Below, in pieces: positions 6,546 through 13,450 of a stretch of 55,099 bases of DNA (position 1 is the stretch's first letter; every line of letters starts with the position of its first letter). The position numbers and the translations under genes were made by a program. Origin of the DNA: an uncultured Phascolarctobacterium sp. (GTDB taxonomy: Bacteria > Bacillota > Negativicutes > Acidaminococcales > Acidaminococcaceae); the NCBI GenBank assembly GCA_958448515.1, contig CAUDEF010000013.1:1-55099 (forward strand), in the 5' to 3' direction. Below the pieces are notes generated by a model. That model did no database searches, was not told the DNA's origin, and saw only the letters and a list, made by a program, of their open reading frames with translations.

Positions 6546-7121
6546 TTATAATGGTAAATGAGCAGAAATTGCCTCGCCTGCTCTAAACAGAACCTTTTTC
6601 AAAGCTTTTTTTGAAACGGAACCACTGCCAACAAAGAAATAATCAGTACTATCCTCTGCTGTAAGAGTGTATTCTGAGTTATATAAATAACTTCTATTTT
6701 CAATATCTACAATCGCGATATAAAAGGTTGCTGCTATTTTTTTACCATGATATACAAAGTTGAAATTTGTTGTTTTATTTAATTCTTTAAGTTCTGCATA
6801 AATAAGGTAATCTGATTTACAAGTTCCTATTTTTCTGCACATATCTTCAGCAGATAAAATTGAATTATCTTTATTTAAAAACTCTTTGACATATGCATTA
6901 GAGTCTTCTTCCTTGTATATAACATCTATCTTCTTATGTAACTCTTCATACATTATTTTATTCAAAGCATCATTATGTTTACTATCAGCTATATTGTTTA
7001 TTATAAGCATAACTGTACTTTTTTGTCTTACATTAGAATTATAAGTACCAGCATAAACGTCGTGCACAAAACAACAACCAAGTATCAACAATAAAATACT
7101 ACAAATTAAATACTTCTTCAT
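6546..7121 (-). CDS. Exported protein of unknown function (GNA1162-like shape), paralogue of the next gene upstream
   Basis: 191 residues with a signal peptide (MKKYLICSILLLILGCCFVH, cleavage near YAG). A possible lipobox (ILGCC) is present but not convincing. The mature part is a single alpha/beta domain: 'VMLIINNIADS', 'SDYLIYAELKEL', 'ATFYIAIVDIENRSYLYNSEYT'. The last pattern recurs in the 7118-7816 product (PFKIIDVKNNRYLYNGKFT), so the two are paralogues. The start overlaps the stop of the upstream gene by four bases (ATGA). It is the third gene of the operon from 8362. I do not recognise a function; the fold is reminiscent of lipoproteins and outer-membrane-biogenesis accessory proteins. 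Confidence 0.6.
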   Translation of the reverse strand: MKKYLICSILLLILGCCFVHDVYAGTYNSNVRQKSTVMLIINNIADSKHNDALNKIMYEELHKKIDVIYKEEDSNAYVKEFLNKDNSILSAEDMCRKIGTCKSDYLIYAELKELNKTTNFNFVYHGKKIAATFYIAIVDIENRSYLYNSEYTLTAEDSTDYFFVGSGSVSKKALKKVLFRAGEAISAHLPL

Positions 7122-7816
7122 ATAGCAGGCTTTGTTACTTCAACTTTTTCTTTCGGTAACCTAACATCAATAACCGAGGCTACTTTATCATTAACCTTTT
7201 CAATAGCTTTTATTGACACAGACTTATTACCAATATCACCAAGCATTGAACTATCTTTTGCAATTTCGGTAAATTTACCATTGTACAAATATCTATTATT
7301 TTTCACATCTATAATTTTAAATGGAACTATTGCAGTCATCTCTTTACCTACTGTAAAGAACGTCATTTTATCTTTTCTAATAAAAGGATCAACCTGTAAA
7401 AATACAGCATAATCTATGTCTTCACCTTCAAAAGCGTCAATAATATCTGCTCTTTCTGCTGTTGTAATATCTACAATACCAATTTTACTCAATCTTTCAA
7501 TATACGGAGCACCATCTATGTATTGATATGTTTCCGGATTTATTAAATTAGTTAAATTTGTTAACACCAACTGATCAATATCATCATTGTATGTAGTTTG
7601 TGAATTATTTATATACATTACAGCAACTTTTGGCATTTTAGCTAATTTAGCACGCTTAGCTTCCATTGCCATCTTTCTTTGTAACGGAGTCTGATTGTAT
7701 TCCTCAAGAGTAGCTTTAATTCTCTCACTAAAAGGTTTCTGCTGCTCATTTGCAAAAGCAGACATCGTAAATGTCATTAAAATCATCATCATAAAAAAAA
7801 CAACTATCTTCTTCAT
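7118..7816 (-). CDS. Exported protein of unknown function
   Basis: 232 residues with a signal peptide (MKKIVVFFMMMILMTFTMSA, then FANE). The mature protein has a helical, basic N-terminal stretch, then strands 'KVAVMYINNSQTTYN', 'DYAVFLQVDPFIRKD' and 'PFKIIDVKNNRYLYNGKF', shared with its downstream neighbour. The ATG directly abuts the TGA of the upstream gene (7816/7817), and the end overlaps the next start. The tight coupling suggests a three-protein envelope complex. No catalytic motif is visible. Confidence 0.6.
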   Translation of the reverse strand: MKKIVVFFMMMILMTFTMSAFANEQQKPFSERIKATLEEYNQTPLQRKMAMEAKRAKLAKMPKVAVMYINNSQTTYNDDIDQLVLTNLTNLINPETYQYIDGAPYIERLSKIGIVDITTAERADIIDAFEGEDIDYAVFLQVDPFIRKDKMTFFTVGKEMTAIVPFKIIDVKNNRYLYNGKFTEIAKDSSMLGDIGNKSVSIKAIEKVNDKVASVIDVRLPKEKVEVTKPAI

Positions 7817-8362
7817 TCATATAACACCCCTATTTAAAAAATCTCTTTCTACATCTTCCTCAGATCCCAAATTAACATCTTCTTTGACATACAAATAAAA
7901 TTTAGAACCCGCAGGATAATTCTGATTTTTACCTTGAAAAAAACCTGCAAAAATTCCAACAGCAGCAGTTGCTACAACTTGGTTAGCAGTATCACGCCAA
8001 TCACTATTCTTTCCCGTTTTAAACATTAAAGGAACTTCCATACCATTCATTAATACTAAAGACTGTGGTTCGAAAAATATTCTTCCACCAACACCAAAGT
8101 ATCCGGCTTTTTGGCTATCCGTAACCACTGCTTTCCCAGTTGTACCTTCCGGTATAATATCAATACCATTACGTGTGTAACTATCACTGATAGAAAATAA
8201 TATCACATCCCCTTTTTTATTATATTTTGAATGAACTGGTGTAATGAGCTTACCTTCTAATCTAGTATTTTTACTTATAACAATATCTTCGGCAAAAACA
8301 ACATTAGAACACGAAAACATAATAATTAATACAGCACTCATTAATAATTTAAAAATATACAT
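7817..8362 (-). CDS. Exported protein of unknown function, first gene of a three-gene envelope operon
   Basis: 181 residues with a signal peptide (MYIFKLLMSAVLIIMFSC, then VVFAED). Pattern 'KNTRLEGKLI', then 'GDVILFSISDSYTRNGIDII' and 'IPEGTTGKAVV' resembles the small beta-barrel domain seen in TrbI/VirB10-like and capsule or secretion accessory proteins. A glycine- and alanine-rich hydrophobic stretch follows (VVATAAVGIFAGFF). A good promoter lies at 8396-8424, and the gene lies just inside the tRNA-Leu terminator repeat. Function is unknown. Confidence 0.6.
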   Translation of the reverse strand: MYIFKLLMSAVLIIMFSCSNVVFAEDIVISKNTRLEGKLITPVHSKYNKKGDVILFSISDSYTRNGIDIIPEGTTGKAVVTDSQKAGYFGVGGRIFFEPQSLVLMNGMEVPLMFKTGKNSDWRDTANQVVATAAVGIFAGFFQGKNQNYPAGSKFYLYVKEDVNLGSEEDVERDFLNRGVI

Positions 8363-8395
8363 GTATACCGCCCCAAATGTTATCTATACATGGAT

Positions 8396-8424
8396 ATAAT
8401 ATTACTTTTTCACAATATTTTCAA
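8396..8424 (-). promoter_or_regulatory. Sigma-70 promoter of the exported-protein operon
   Basis: On the minus strand TTGAAA (8419-8424) and TATTAT (8396-8401) are separated by 17 bases, about 30 bases before the first start codon. Confidence 0.6.
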
Positions 8425-8440
8425 GAATTTTCAACTTTAT

Positions 8441-8500
8441 TTTCAGCAAACAAAAAAGCCGCAGAACAAGTTCCGCAGCTTTGCTTATAATGCTGGTGCG
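8441..8500 (-). repeat. Copy 3 (parental) of the tRNA-Leu terminator repeat
   Basis: This copy is joined to the real tRNA-Leu (8494-8577). Its GCTGCGGAACTTGTTCTGCG-type hairpin followed by a T-run on the minus strand is the terminator of the tRNA transcript. The other copies are at 4641 and 6456. Confidence 0.8.
8451..8484 (-). terminator. Terminator of the tRNA operon
   Basis: On the minus strand AAAGCTGCGGAA and TTCTGCGGCTTTT pair, with a T-run after the stem. Confidence 0.85.
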
Positions 8501-8577
8501 GGTGACAGGAGTCGAACCTGCACGCCGAAGGCGCTAGATCCTAAGTCTAGTGCGTCTGCCAGTTCCGCCACACCCGC
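8494..8577 (-). tRNA. tRNA-Leu (anticodon TAG)
   Basis: 84 bases with encoded CCA. The acceptor GCGGGTG pairs with CACCCGC. The anticodon loop is CTTAGGA inside CTAGA/TCTAG, giving TAG for Leu codon CUA. A long variable arm (CGCCTTCGGCG) and GGTTCGACTCC complete a class II leucine tRNA. It is the last of four tRNAs in the cluster and the apparent target of repeated insertions. Confidence 0.97.
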
Positions 8578-8636
8578 ATAAACGACAGTAGTATTATAGC
8601 ATAAACATAAGTTATGTTGCAAGTAAATACCAGAAA

Positions 8637-8671
8637 AACAAAAAGCCGTCCGCAGTATTGCGAACGGCATG
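8637..8671 (-). terminator. Terminator between tRNA-Lys and tRNA-Leu
   Basis: GCCGTTCGC and GCGGACGGC pair (one G-T wobble) on the minus strand, followed by TTTTTGTTTTTC. Termination between tRNA-Lys and tRNA-Leu means the leucine gene depends on readthrough or its own promoter. Confidence 0.75.
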
Positions 8672-8680
8672 TTTTTGAGT

Positions 8681-8756
8681 TGGTGATCCACCCGCGACTC
8701 GAACGCGGGACACCCTGATTAAAAGTCAGGTGCTCTACCGACTGAGCTAGTGGATC
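8681..8756 (-). tRNA. tRNA-Lys (anticodon TTT)
   Basis: 76 bases with encoded CCA. The acceptor GATCCAC pairs with GTGGATC. The anticodon stem CTGA/TCAG encloses CTTTTAA, so the anticodon is TTT. The T loop reads GTTCGAGTC. Confidence 0.97.
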
Positions 8757-8759
8757 ACT

Positions 8760-8835
8760 TGGCTGGGGCGGCTGGACTCGAACCAACGCATGCGGGAGTC
8801 AAAGTCCCGTGCCTTACCGACTTGGCTACGCCCCA
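8760..8835 (-). tRNA. tRNA-Gln (anticodon TTG)
   Basis: 76 bases with encoded CCA. The acceptor TGGGGCG pairs with CGCCCCA. The anticodon loop CTTTGAC sits within CGGGA/TCCCG, giving TTG. Only three bases separate it from tRNA-Lys. Confidence 0.97.
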
Positions 8836-8856
8836 ATTTTAAACTGGTCTACAAGG

Positions 8857-8933
8857 TGGGGTGACTGGAGGGGATCGAACCCTCGAGTAACGGAGCCACA
8901 ATCCGCCGTGTTAACCGCTTCACCACAGCCACC
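8857..8933 (-). tRNA. tRNA-His (anticodon GTG)
   Basis: 77 bases including the extra 5' G (-1) paired with C73, the identity element of histidine tRNA. The acceptor GTGGCTG pairs with CAGTCAC, the anticodon loop TTGTGGC gives GTG, and CCA is encoded. It is the first tRNA of the cluster. Confidence 0.97.
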
Positions 8934-9033
8934 AAATTTACTCGTGCCTAAACTTAATAGCTTGGCGACAGGTGTTATTATACTATATGTCTATAAACTC
9001 GTCAACACTTTTTTATAAAATTTTTATAAAAAA

Positions 9034-9408
9034 TTATTTAACGGCTACAACCTCAATTTCCAGTCTTGCTCCTTTAGGCAGAGCGGCTACCTGTACAAAA
9101 GATCTTGCAGGAGGTTCTGTTTTAAAATAACCTGCATAAATTTTGTTTACAGCGTCAAAATACGCCATATCAGTAGTAAAAACAGTAACTTTGGCAATAT
9201 TCATAAATCTGTAGCCAGCCTCTGTCAAAATAGCTTCAATATTGCTGAAGATCTGCTGGGTTTCTGCTTCGATGCTGGACTGAACCATTTCACCTGTTTC
9301 AGGGTTAATGGCAATTTGTCCGGATACATAAAGATTAGCACCTGTTACTACTGCCTGAGAATAAGGACCCAAAGCTTTAGGTGCATAGGGAGTGCTGATA
9401 ATCTGCAT
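9034..9408 (-). CDS. ridA: RidA family enamine/imine deaminase
   Basis: 124 residues with the RidA signature: KALGPYSQAV near residue 12, VSGQIAINPETGE, and PPARSFVQVAALPKGARLEIEVVA at the end, including the conserved Arg that binds the substrate carboxylate. RidA hydrolyses the 2-aminoacrylate/imine intermediates released by PLP-dependent dehydratases. Its place directly behind a serine dehydratase operon fits detoxification of dehydratase by-products. The start at 9408 follows AAAGGAG with nine-base spacing; the longer frame would overlap sdaAA. Confidence 0.92.
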   Translation of the reverse strand: MQIISTPYAPKALGPYSQAVVTGANLYVSGQIAINPETGEMVQSSIEAETQQIFSNIEAILTEAGYRFMNIAKVTVFTTDMAYFDAVNKIYAGYFKTEPPARSFVQVAALPKGARLEIEVVAVK

Positions 9409-9421
9409 AAAATCGTCTCCT

Positions 9422-10321
9422 TTATTTTTTATTTTCCGATTGGGCAAAATATGCCTTTGCCCATGCCAGAGCCGCAGGCGCTGCCGCCATACCGCCGCCG
9501 GCAGTTTCTCTTAAGGCGCAGGGAAGGCTGTCGCCTACACTTTTCATAGCATCAATAGCTTCATCTGCCGGAATAAAACTGCCTATTCCGCCAAGTGCCA
9601 GCTCTGCCGCAGCCAGAGCCTGCAGAGCGCAGGAACCGTTGCGTTTAATGCAGGGCACTTCCACAAGCCCTGCCACCGGGTCACACACCAGTCCCAGAAT
9701 GTTTTTAAAAACAATGGCTGCCGCAGTTCCCACCTGAGCAGGTGTTCCTCCCAGCATAGCCACTGCCGCACCGGCAGCCATAGCCGCCGCACTGCCGCAT
9801 TCTGCCTGACAGCCGCCCATTGCTCCGGATAAGGACGCACGGTCAGCAATTACAAGACCGATGCCGCCTGCTACAATAAGTCCGCGGGCCAGCACATCAT
9901 CACTGAGATGACAGTGCTTTTTAAGGGAAAAGAAAACTCCGGGCAATACGCCGCTGGCGCCTGCAGTAGGTGCCGCTACAATGCGTCCCATAGCTGCGTT
10001 GCATTCGCCTACAGCCATGGCAAATATTACTGCATCACGTGACTTTTCGCCAAGCAGATCACAAAATCCTGCCTGAACGGCACTGTTTTGCAGTTTTTTT
10101 GCATCACCGCCGGTTAAGCCGCTGTGTGAACGCACGCCGGTCAAGCCAAAGGCAATGGATTCTTCCATAACCTTAAGCATGCCCTGCATTTTTTCCAGCA
10201 GCTCTTCCTGACTGCATTCCAGCTGACGCATATTATACTCCAGCAGAAACTCATCCATGGATTGTCCCTTAGCTTCAGCTTCGTCAATCCATCTGTTTAA
10301 TGAAAGTTTATCATTCTTCAT
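9422..10321 (-). CDS. sdaAA: L-serine ammonia-lyase, Fe-S dependent, alpha subunit
   Basis: 299 residues. Deaminates L-serine to pyruvate and ammonia with an oxygen-sensitive [4Fe-4S] cluster. Conserved stretches: FGLTGVRSHSGLTGGDAKKL, AAPTAGASGVLPG, and cysteines in GGCQAECGSAAAMAAG and LVCDPVAGLVEVPCIKRN that hold the cluster. It follows sdaAB by eight bases and is part of the operon transporter - HutP - sdaAB - sdaAA - ridA. Pyruvate would feed the PFOR encoded at 19105-22617. Length and motifs are normal for the family. Confidence 0.95.
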   Translation of the reverse strand: MKNDKLSLNRWIDEAEAKGQSMDEFLLEYNMRQLECSQEELLEKMQGMLKVMEESIAFGLTGVRSHSGLTGGDAKKLQNSAVQAGFCDLLGEKSRDAVIFAMAVGECNAAMGRIVAAPTAGASGVLPGVFFSLKKHCHLSDDVLARGLIVAGGIGLVIADRASLSGAMGGCQAECGSAAAMAAGAAVAMLGGTPAQVGTAAAIVFKNILGLVCDPVAGLVEVPCIKRNGSCALQALAAAELALGGIGSFIPADEAIDAMKSVGDSLPCALRETAGGGMAAAPAALAWAKAYFAQSENKK

Positions 10322-10329
10322 TATCTACC

Positions 10330-10995
10330 TCACAATACACTGGCAATAAAGCGTACAGCCTTAATCTGGGGCAGTGCATCAATCAGATTTATAATACATG
10401 CCGGCACATTTTCATCACATTCAATAACCATGGAGGCAGTGCCGCCCTTATCATTTCTAAATAAACGCATGGTGGCGATATTTACGCCGCCGTTAGCCAG
10501 AGTGCTGCTGACAAGAGCAATAACCCCTCTGGTATCTTCATGCACAGTCAAAATCGCCGGAAAGCGTCCTGTCAGCTCCACAGGAAAGCCGTCAATGGCA
10601 GTAACCTTAACCTGACCGCCGCCTACGGAAGAACCGATAATCTCGCAGCTGCCGCCGTCTTTATCCTTCAGCTTAAAAAGCACGGTATTAGGATGAGTAA
10701 GGTTGCCCAAATCTACTTTATGAAAGCTGTATTGCAGGCCATCTTCTGCTGCCAGCTCCTTGGCGCGCGGAATACGTGCATCATCCGGCATCCAGCCCAT
10801 AAGCCCTGCCAAAAGCGCCATATCAGTGCCGTGGCCTTTATAAGTTTCCGCAAAAGAGCCATGCAGATAAATCTCCGCCTCTGTGGGTCTGCTGCCCAAA
10901 ATTCCGGCAGCCAGCAGGCCAAGACGCACTGCACCTGCAGTATGCGAGCTTGAAGGGCCAATCATTACCGGCCCGATAATATCAATTATATTCAT
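10330..10995 (-). CDS. sdaAB: L-serine ammonia-lyase, Fe-S dependent, beta subunit
   Basis: 221 residues. The N-terminal half has IIGPVMIGPSSSHTAGAVRLG, the conserved opening of the beta subunit, and HGSFAETYKGHGTDMALLAG. The C-terminal 75 residues form an ACT domain (FPAILTVHEDTRGVIALVSS, then NIATMRLFRNDKGGTASM), a likely site for serine binding or allosteric control. It lies between the HutP-family gene and sdaAA with short gaps. Confidence 0.95.
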   Translation of the reverse strand: MNIIDIIGPVMIGPSSSHTAGAVRLGLLAAGILGSRPTEAEIYLHGSFAETYKGHGTDMALLAGLMGWMPDDARIPRAKELAAEDGLQYSFHKVDLGNLTHPNTVLFKLKDKDGGSCEIIGSSVGGGQVKVTAIDGFPVELTGRFPAILTVHEDTRGVIALVSSTLANGGVNIATMRLFRNDKGGTASMVIECDENVPACIINLIDALPQIKAVRFIASVL

Positions 10996-11009
10996 AACAG
11001 GCTCCTTGC

Positions 11010-11450
11010 TTATTCGTCACTAGCCAGAGAGCGGTGAGCCATACCAACACACATTTCGTTTAAATTAAGTACGCCCACGCCCATAAAGATTGCTACACAA
11101 AGATGTTCACCGCAGCGCGCAAGACCAATTTTACCGCCTACGTTAAAGCCTGTAGCCTTACCCACTACCTGCTCCAGGGCTGCATGGGTAGCACCTGCCA
11201 CAGCACCGGCGCCAACATGGGTTTCCGTAACAAGTCCCTGCCTTTGAGCAGCCACAACGGCACGTTCAATAATTTTGACTACAGAGGGAATAAACTCCCC
11301 GCCAAAATCCACAGCTGTTGTTCTGATGCCCTGTTTGGCCATAATCTCCTTCACCTGCATTTCCTCTGCTCTGCTGGCAGTCAGTGAAATGCGCAAAGCC
11401 GCACGGCCAATATCAATACTGCTGAACATACTTTTTTTAGCATCCTGCAT
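11010..11450 (-). CDS. HutP-family RNA-binding antiterminator-like protein
   Basis: 146 residues: ALRISLTASRAEEMQVKEIM, then RQGLVTETHVGAGAVAGATH and ending CVGMAHRSLASDE. The His-bearing 'THAAL' segment and the C-terminal G(M/I)xH correspond to the histidine- and metal-binding positions of Bacillus HutP, which on binding L-histidine and Mg2+ contacts UAG-rich RNA and blocks a terminator in the hut leader. Here the gene sits in a serine-catabolism operon, with no hut genes, and the operon leader (12863-12953) has six UAG triplets around a small terminator-like hairpin. Amino-acid-responsive antitermination of this operon is inferred; the ligand could be serine rather than histidine. Confidence 0.8.
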   Translation of the reverse strand: MQDAKKSMFSSIDIGRAALRISLTASRAEEMQVKEIMAKQGIRTTAVDFGGEFIPSVVKIIERAVVAAQRQGLVTETHVGAGAVAGATHAALEQVVGKATGFNVGGKIGLARCGEHLCVAIFMGVGVLNLNEMCVGMAHRSLASDE

Positions 11451-11452
11451 AG

Positions 11453-12862
11453 TTAGTCCTCTTCTCTTAACTCAACTTCTTTAATTTTGTTTTTGTCAAG
11501 AACGGAAATCAGCAAAAATGTTGCAATGCAGATTATCCATTCAAAATAAATTACATGGCTTAAAACATGCAGCGCAGGAACAAACTCCCACACTACAATG
11601 CCTGCAAGGCCAACCAAAGTTGTCCAGAAGGCACTGCTCTTACGGCACAGACCGGGCGCAAATACAGTAAACAAAAATACGCATGTCAGTGCGGTAGTCA
11701 TGGAAAGGCCGGCAATCATAGTTTTTAAAATGCCTGCCGCATTAAACGCAAACCACAAAGTGATAATTCCAACAATAAAAATAGTCAGACGGTTCACCTT
11801 AACAAATTTTTCGTCGGTAATAGTGGGATTAATAAATCTTTTGTAAATATCCTGAGAAAACAAAGTTCCTGCGCCCAGCAAAATAGTGCAGGCTGTAGAA
11901 ACATCTGCCGCCCACATAGCTGCCAGAGTAACACCGGAAGCAAAGGGATTAAGGCTCATTACAACCTGGGGCAAAGCCATGGTTGCGGTAATATCAGGAA
12001 ACTGCACTTTGGCAACAATACCTAAAAGAGCACACAAAAAGCCGATGGGGAAAATCAAAAGTCCGCCTAAAACAAAACCGTTGCGGGCAGTTTTGGCATC
12101 TTTAGCGCCGCAGGCAATCTGTACAGGTCCCTGAGCAGTAATAGCCTGAGTAATCATAACAATAACCCAGCCGATAATTACAGCCAGCGGAATGCCTGCC
12201 ATGGGATCAAGCATCTGCGCCGCATCAGGCAGACTGGCAGTAATAGTTTCCATACCGCCAACATTTTTTACTGCCGCAATACAGGAAAACAGCACACCGC
12301 CGTAAATCAGAATAACGCTGACCATATTGGAAAGACCGCTGGACCACAAACCGCCAATTAAGGTAATACCAATAAATACCACAGCACTCATAATCATGCC
12401 GCCCTGGAAACTGAAAATCTCAGGAAGCAAAGCCGCCAGAATAGCGCCGCCTGCAAGGTACTGCAGGGCAGTAATAACGCACATAATAATAACAAGTCCG
12501 ACTGCGCTGATTACACGGCCTTTGGTATCATAGTATTTCTCAAAAAACTCAGGAATTGTGGAAACCTTCATGGCACGCAGTCTGCCTGCCGCCGCAAGGC
12601 CCATAACAATGGCACCTGCCGCCCACGCCGCATTATACCAGCCAGCTGCCATACCAACTTTAAAGGCATTTTCAGCAACACCAACAGTAGACGCCGCACC
12701 TACGGCAAGGCCGGTAATGTTAACGGCAATCAGACCCGTGGTCAGCTTTCTTCCGGCAAACAGATACTCTGTCGCCCCTTTATCCGCTCTGCGCTTAACC
12801 CAAAAGCTGATGCCGAAAAGCAACGCAATGTAAACACACACAATAATCAACTGAATAGACAT
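11453..12862 (-). CDS. Sodium:solute symporter (SSS) family transporter, probably for an amino acid
   Basis: 469 residues of strongly hydrophobic sequence with about 13 membrane segments. The opening (VKRRADKGATEYLFAGRKLT, then GLIAVNITGLAVGAASTVGV) and SNMVSVILIYGG match the SSS fold. It is the first gene of the operon with HutP and sdaAB/AA, so serine (or a related amino acid) uptake driven by Na+ is the best guess. Two bases separate its stop from the HutP start. The ribosome-binding site AGAGG overlaps the last UAG motif of the leader, so an RNA-binding protein there could also affect translation. Confidence 0.85.
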   Translation of the reverse strand: MSIQLIIVCVYIALLFGISFWVKRRADKGATEYLFAGRKLTTGLIAVNITGLAVGAASTVGVAENAFKVGMAAGWYNAAWAAGAIVMGLAAAGRLRAMKVSTIPEFFEKYYDTKGRVISAVGLVIIMCVITALQYLAGGAILAALLPEIFSFQGGMIMSAVVFIGITLIGGLWSSGLSNMVSVILIYGGVLFSCIAAVKNVGGMETITASLPDAAQMLDPMAGIPLAVIIGWVIVMITQAITAQGPVQIACGAKDAKTARNGFVLGGLLIFPIGFLCALLGIVAKVQFPDITATMALPQVVMSLNPFASGVTLAAMWAADVSTACTILLGAGTLFSQDIYKRFINPTITDEKFVKVNRLTIFIVGIITLWFAFNAAGILKTMIAGLSMTTALTCVFLFTVFAPGLCRKSSAFWTTLVGLAGIVVWEFVPALHVLSHVIYFEWIICIATFLLISVLDKNKIKEVELREED

Positions 12863-12953
12863 ACAAAAACTACCTCTCTTCCATACTACAAAATACTACT
12901 AAAAATCTGCCTGACACCAGGCGCTACCATACTACCATTTCCGGTAATAAATT
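12863..12953 (-). promoter_or_regulatory. UAG-rich attenuator-like leader of the serine operon
   Basis: The transcript leader carries six TAG triplets (minus strand, at 12932-12934, 12924-12926, 12899-12901, 12896-12898, 12886-12888, 12870-12872). Between the first two and the rest is a hairpin GCCTG-GTGT-CAGGC (12910-12923) followed by AGATTTTT, like a weak intrinsic terminator. UAG triplets are the known recognition unit of HutP. Spacing is not the regular seven-base period of the Bacillus site, so the match is suggestive only. Confidence 0.5.
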
Positions 12954-12959
12954 GTATTC

Positions 12960-12965
12960 ATTATA
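12960..12965 (-). promoter_or_regulatory. Extended -10 promoter of the serine operon
   Basis: The minus strand reads TGGTATAAT, an extended -10 element, about 98 bases before the transporter start. No strong -35 is visible. Transcription would start near 12953, giving a leader of about 90 bases. Confidence 0.6.
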
Positions 12966-13091
12966 CCACACTTATTACAAAATAACAGTATTTTTTCTTA
13001 AATAATTTCATATTTGTTAAATTTAGATAAAATTTCATGGTTATTTTTTATATTTACAGGATTTTCTCTTTTTCTGTAGAAATTTCTCTGT

Positions 13092-13097
13092 TATAAT
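13092..13097 (+). promoter_or_regulatory. -10 element of the TSCPD/corA operon
   Basis: TATAAT on the plus strand, 72 bases before the TSCPD start; the preceding -35 region is T-rich without a good match. The rest of the 12966-13168 stretch is AT-rich with nothing else recognised. Confidence 0.4.
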
Positions 13098-13168
13098 ATA
13101 CTTTGTGATGTTAAAAAACTTACAAAATTCAATTTCTGCCGCAATGTATCGGCAGACAGGAGCAGAAA

Positions 13169-13408
13169 ATGATTACTTATACAACTAAGGGAACTTGTTC
13201 CCGCCAGATAAATTTTGAAATTATTGACGGTAAGCTGCATAATGTTACCTTTGAAGGCGGCTGCCCCGGCAATTTAAAATCCATTGGCAGGCTTGTTGAA
13301 GGCATGGAAGCCAAAAAGGTTGCCGAGCTTTTAAGCGGCGTAACCTGCGGTCATCGCCCTACCAGCTGCGGCGATCAGCTTGCTCAGGCTATTTTGGCCA
13401 ATCTGTAA
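13169..13408 (+). CDS. TSCPD domain protein (TIGR03905 type)
   Basis: 79 residues: TKGTCSRQINFEIIDGKLHN, then FEGGCPGNLKSIGRLVEGM and GVTCGHRPTSCGDQLAQAIL. Conserved cysteines (in GTCS, GGCPGN, TCG, TSCGDQL) define the TSCPD fold, also found as the C-terminal domain of class II ribonucleotide reductases, where it is thought to bind metal or nucleic acid. The stand-alone protein has no established function. AGGAGC-type ribosome-binding site upstream. It is followed by corA 42 bases later. Confidence 0.85.
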   Translation: MITYTTKGTCSRQINFEIIDGKLHNVTFEGGCPGNLKSIGRLVEGMEAKKVAELLSGVTCGHRPTSCGDQLAQAILANL

Positions 13409-13450
13409 AAAATCATTAATAATGTAGGAAGCGAAGGGAGGAAGTCAGCA

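Noticed and set aside
8485..8786. Small frames across the tRNA genes (for example with GVAELADALDLGSSAFGVQV)
   Set aside because: These are the well-known spurious translations of tRNA genes.
13100..13168. A riboswitch or magnesium-sensing leader before the TSCPD/corA operon
   Set aside because: The leader is short and I see no conserved M-box-like helices.
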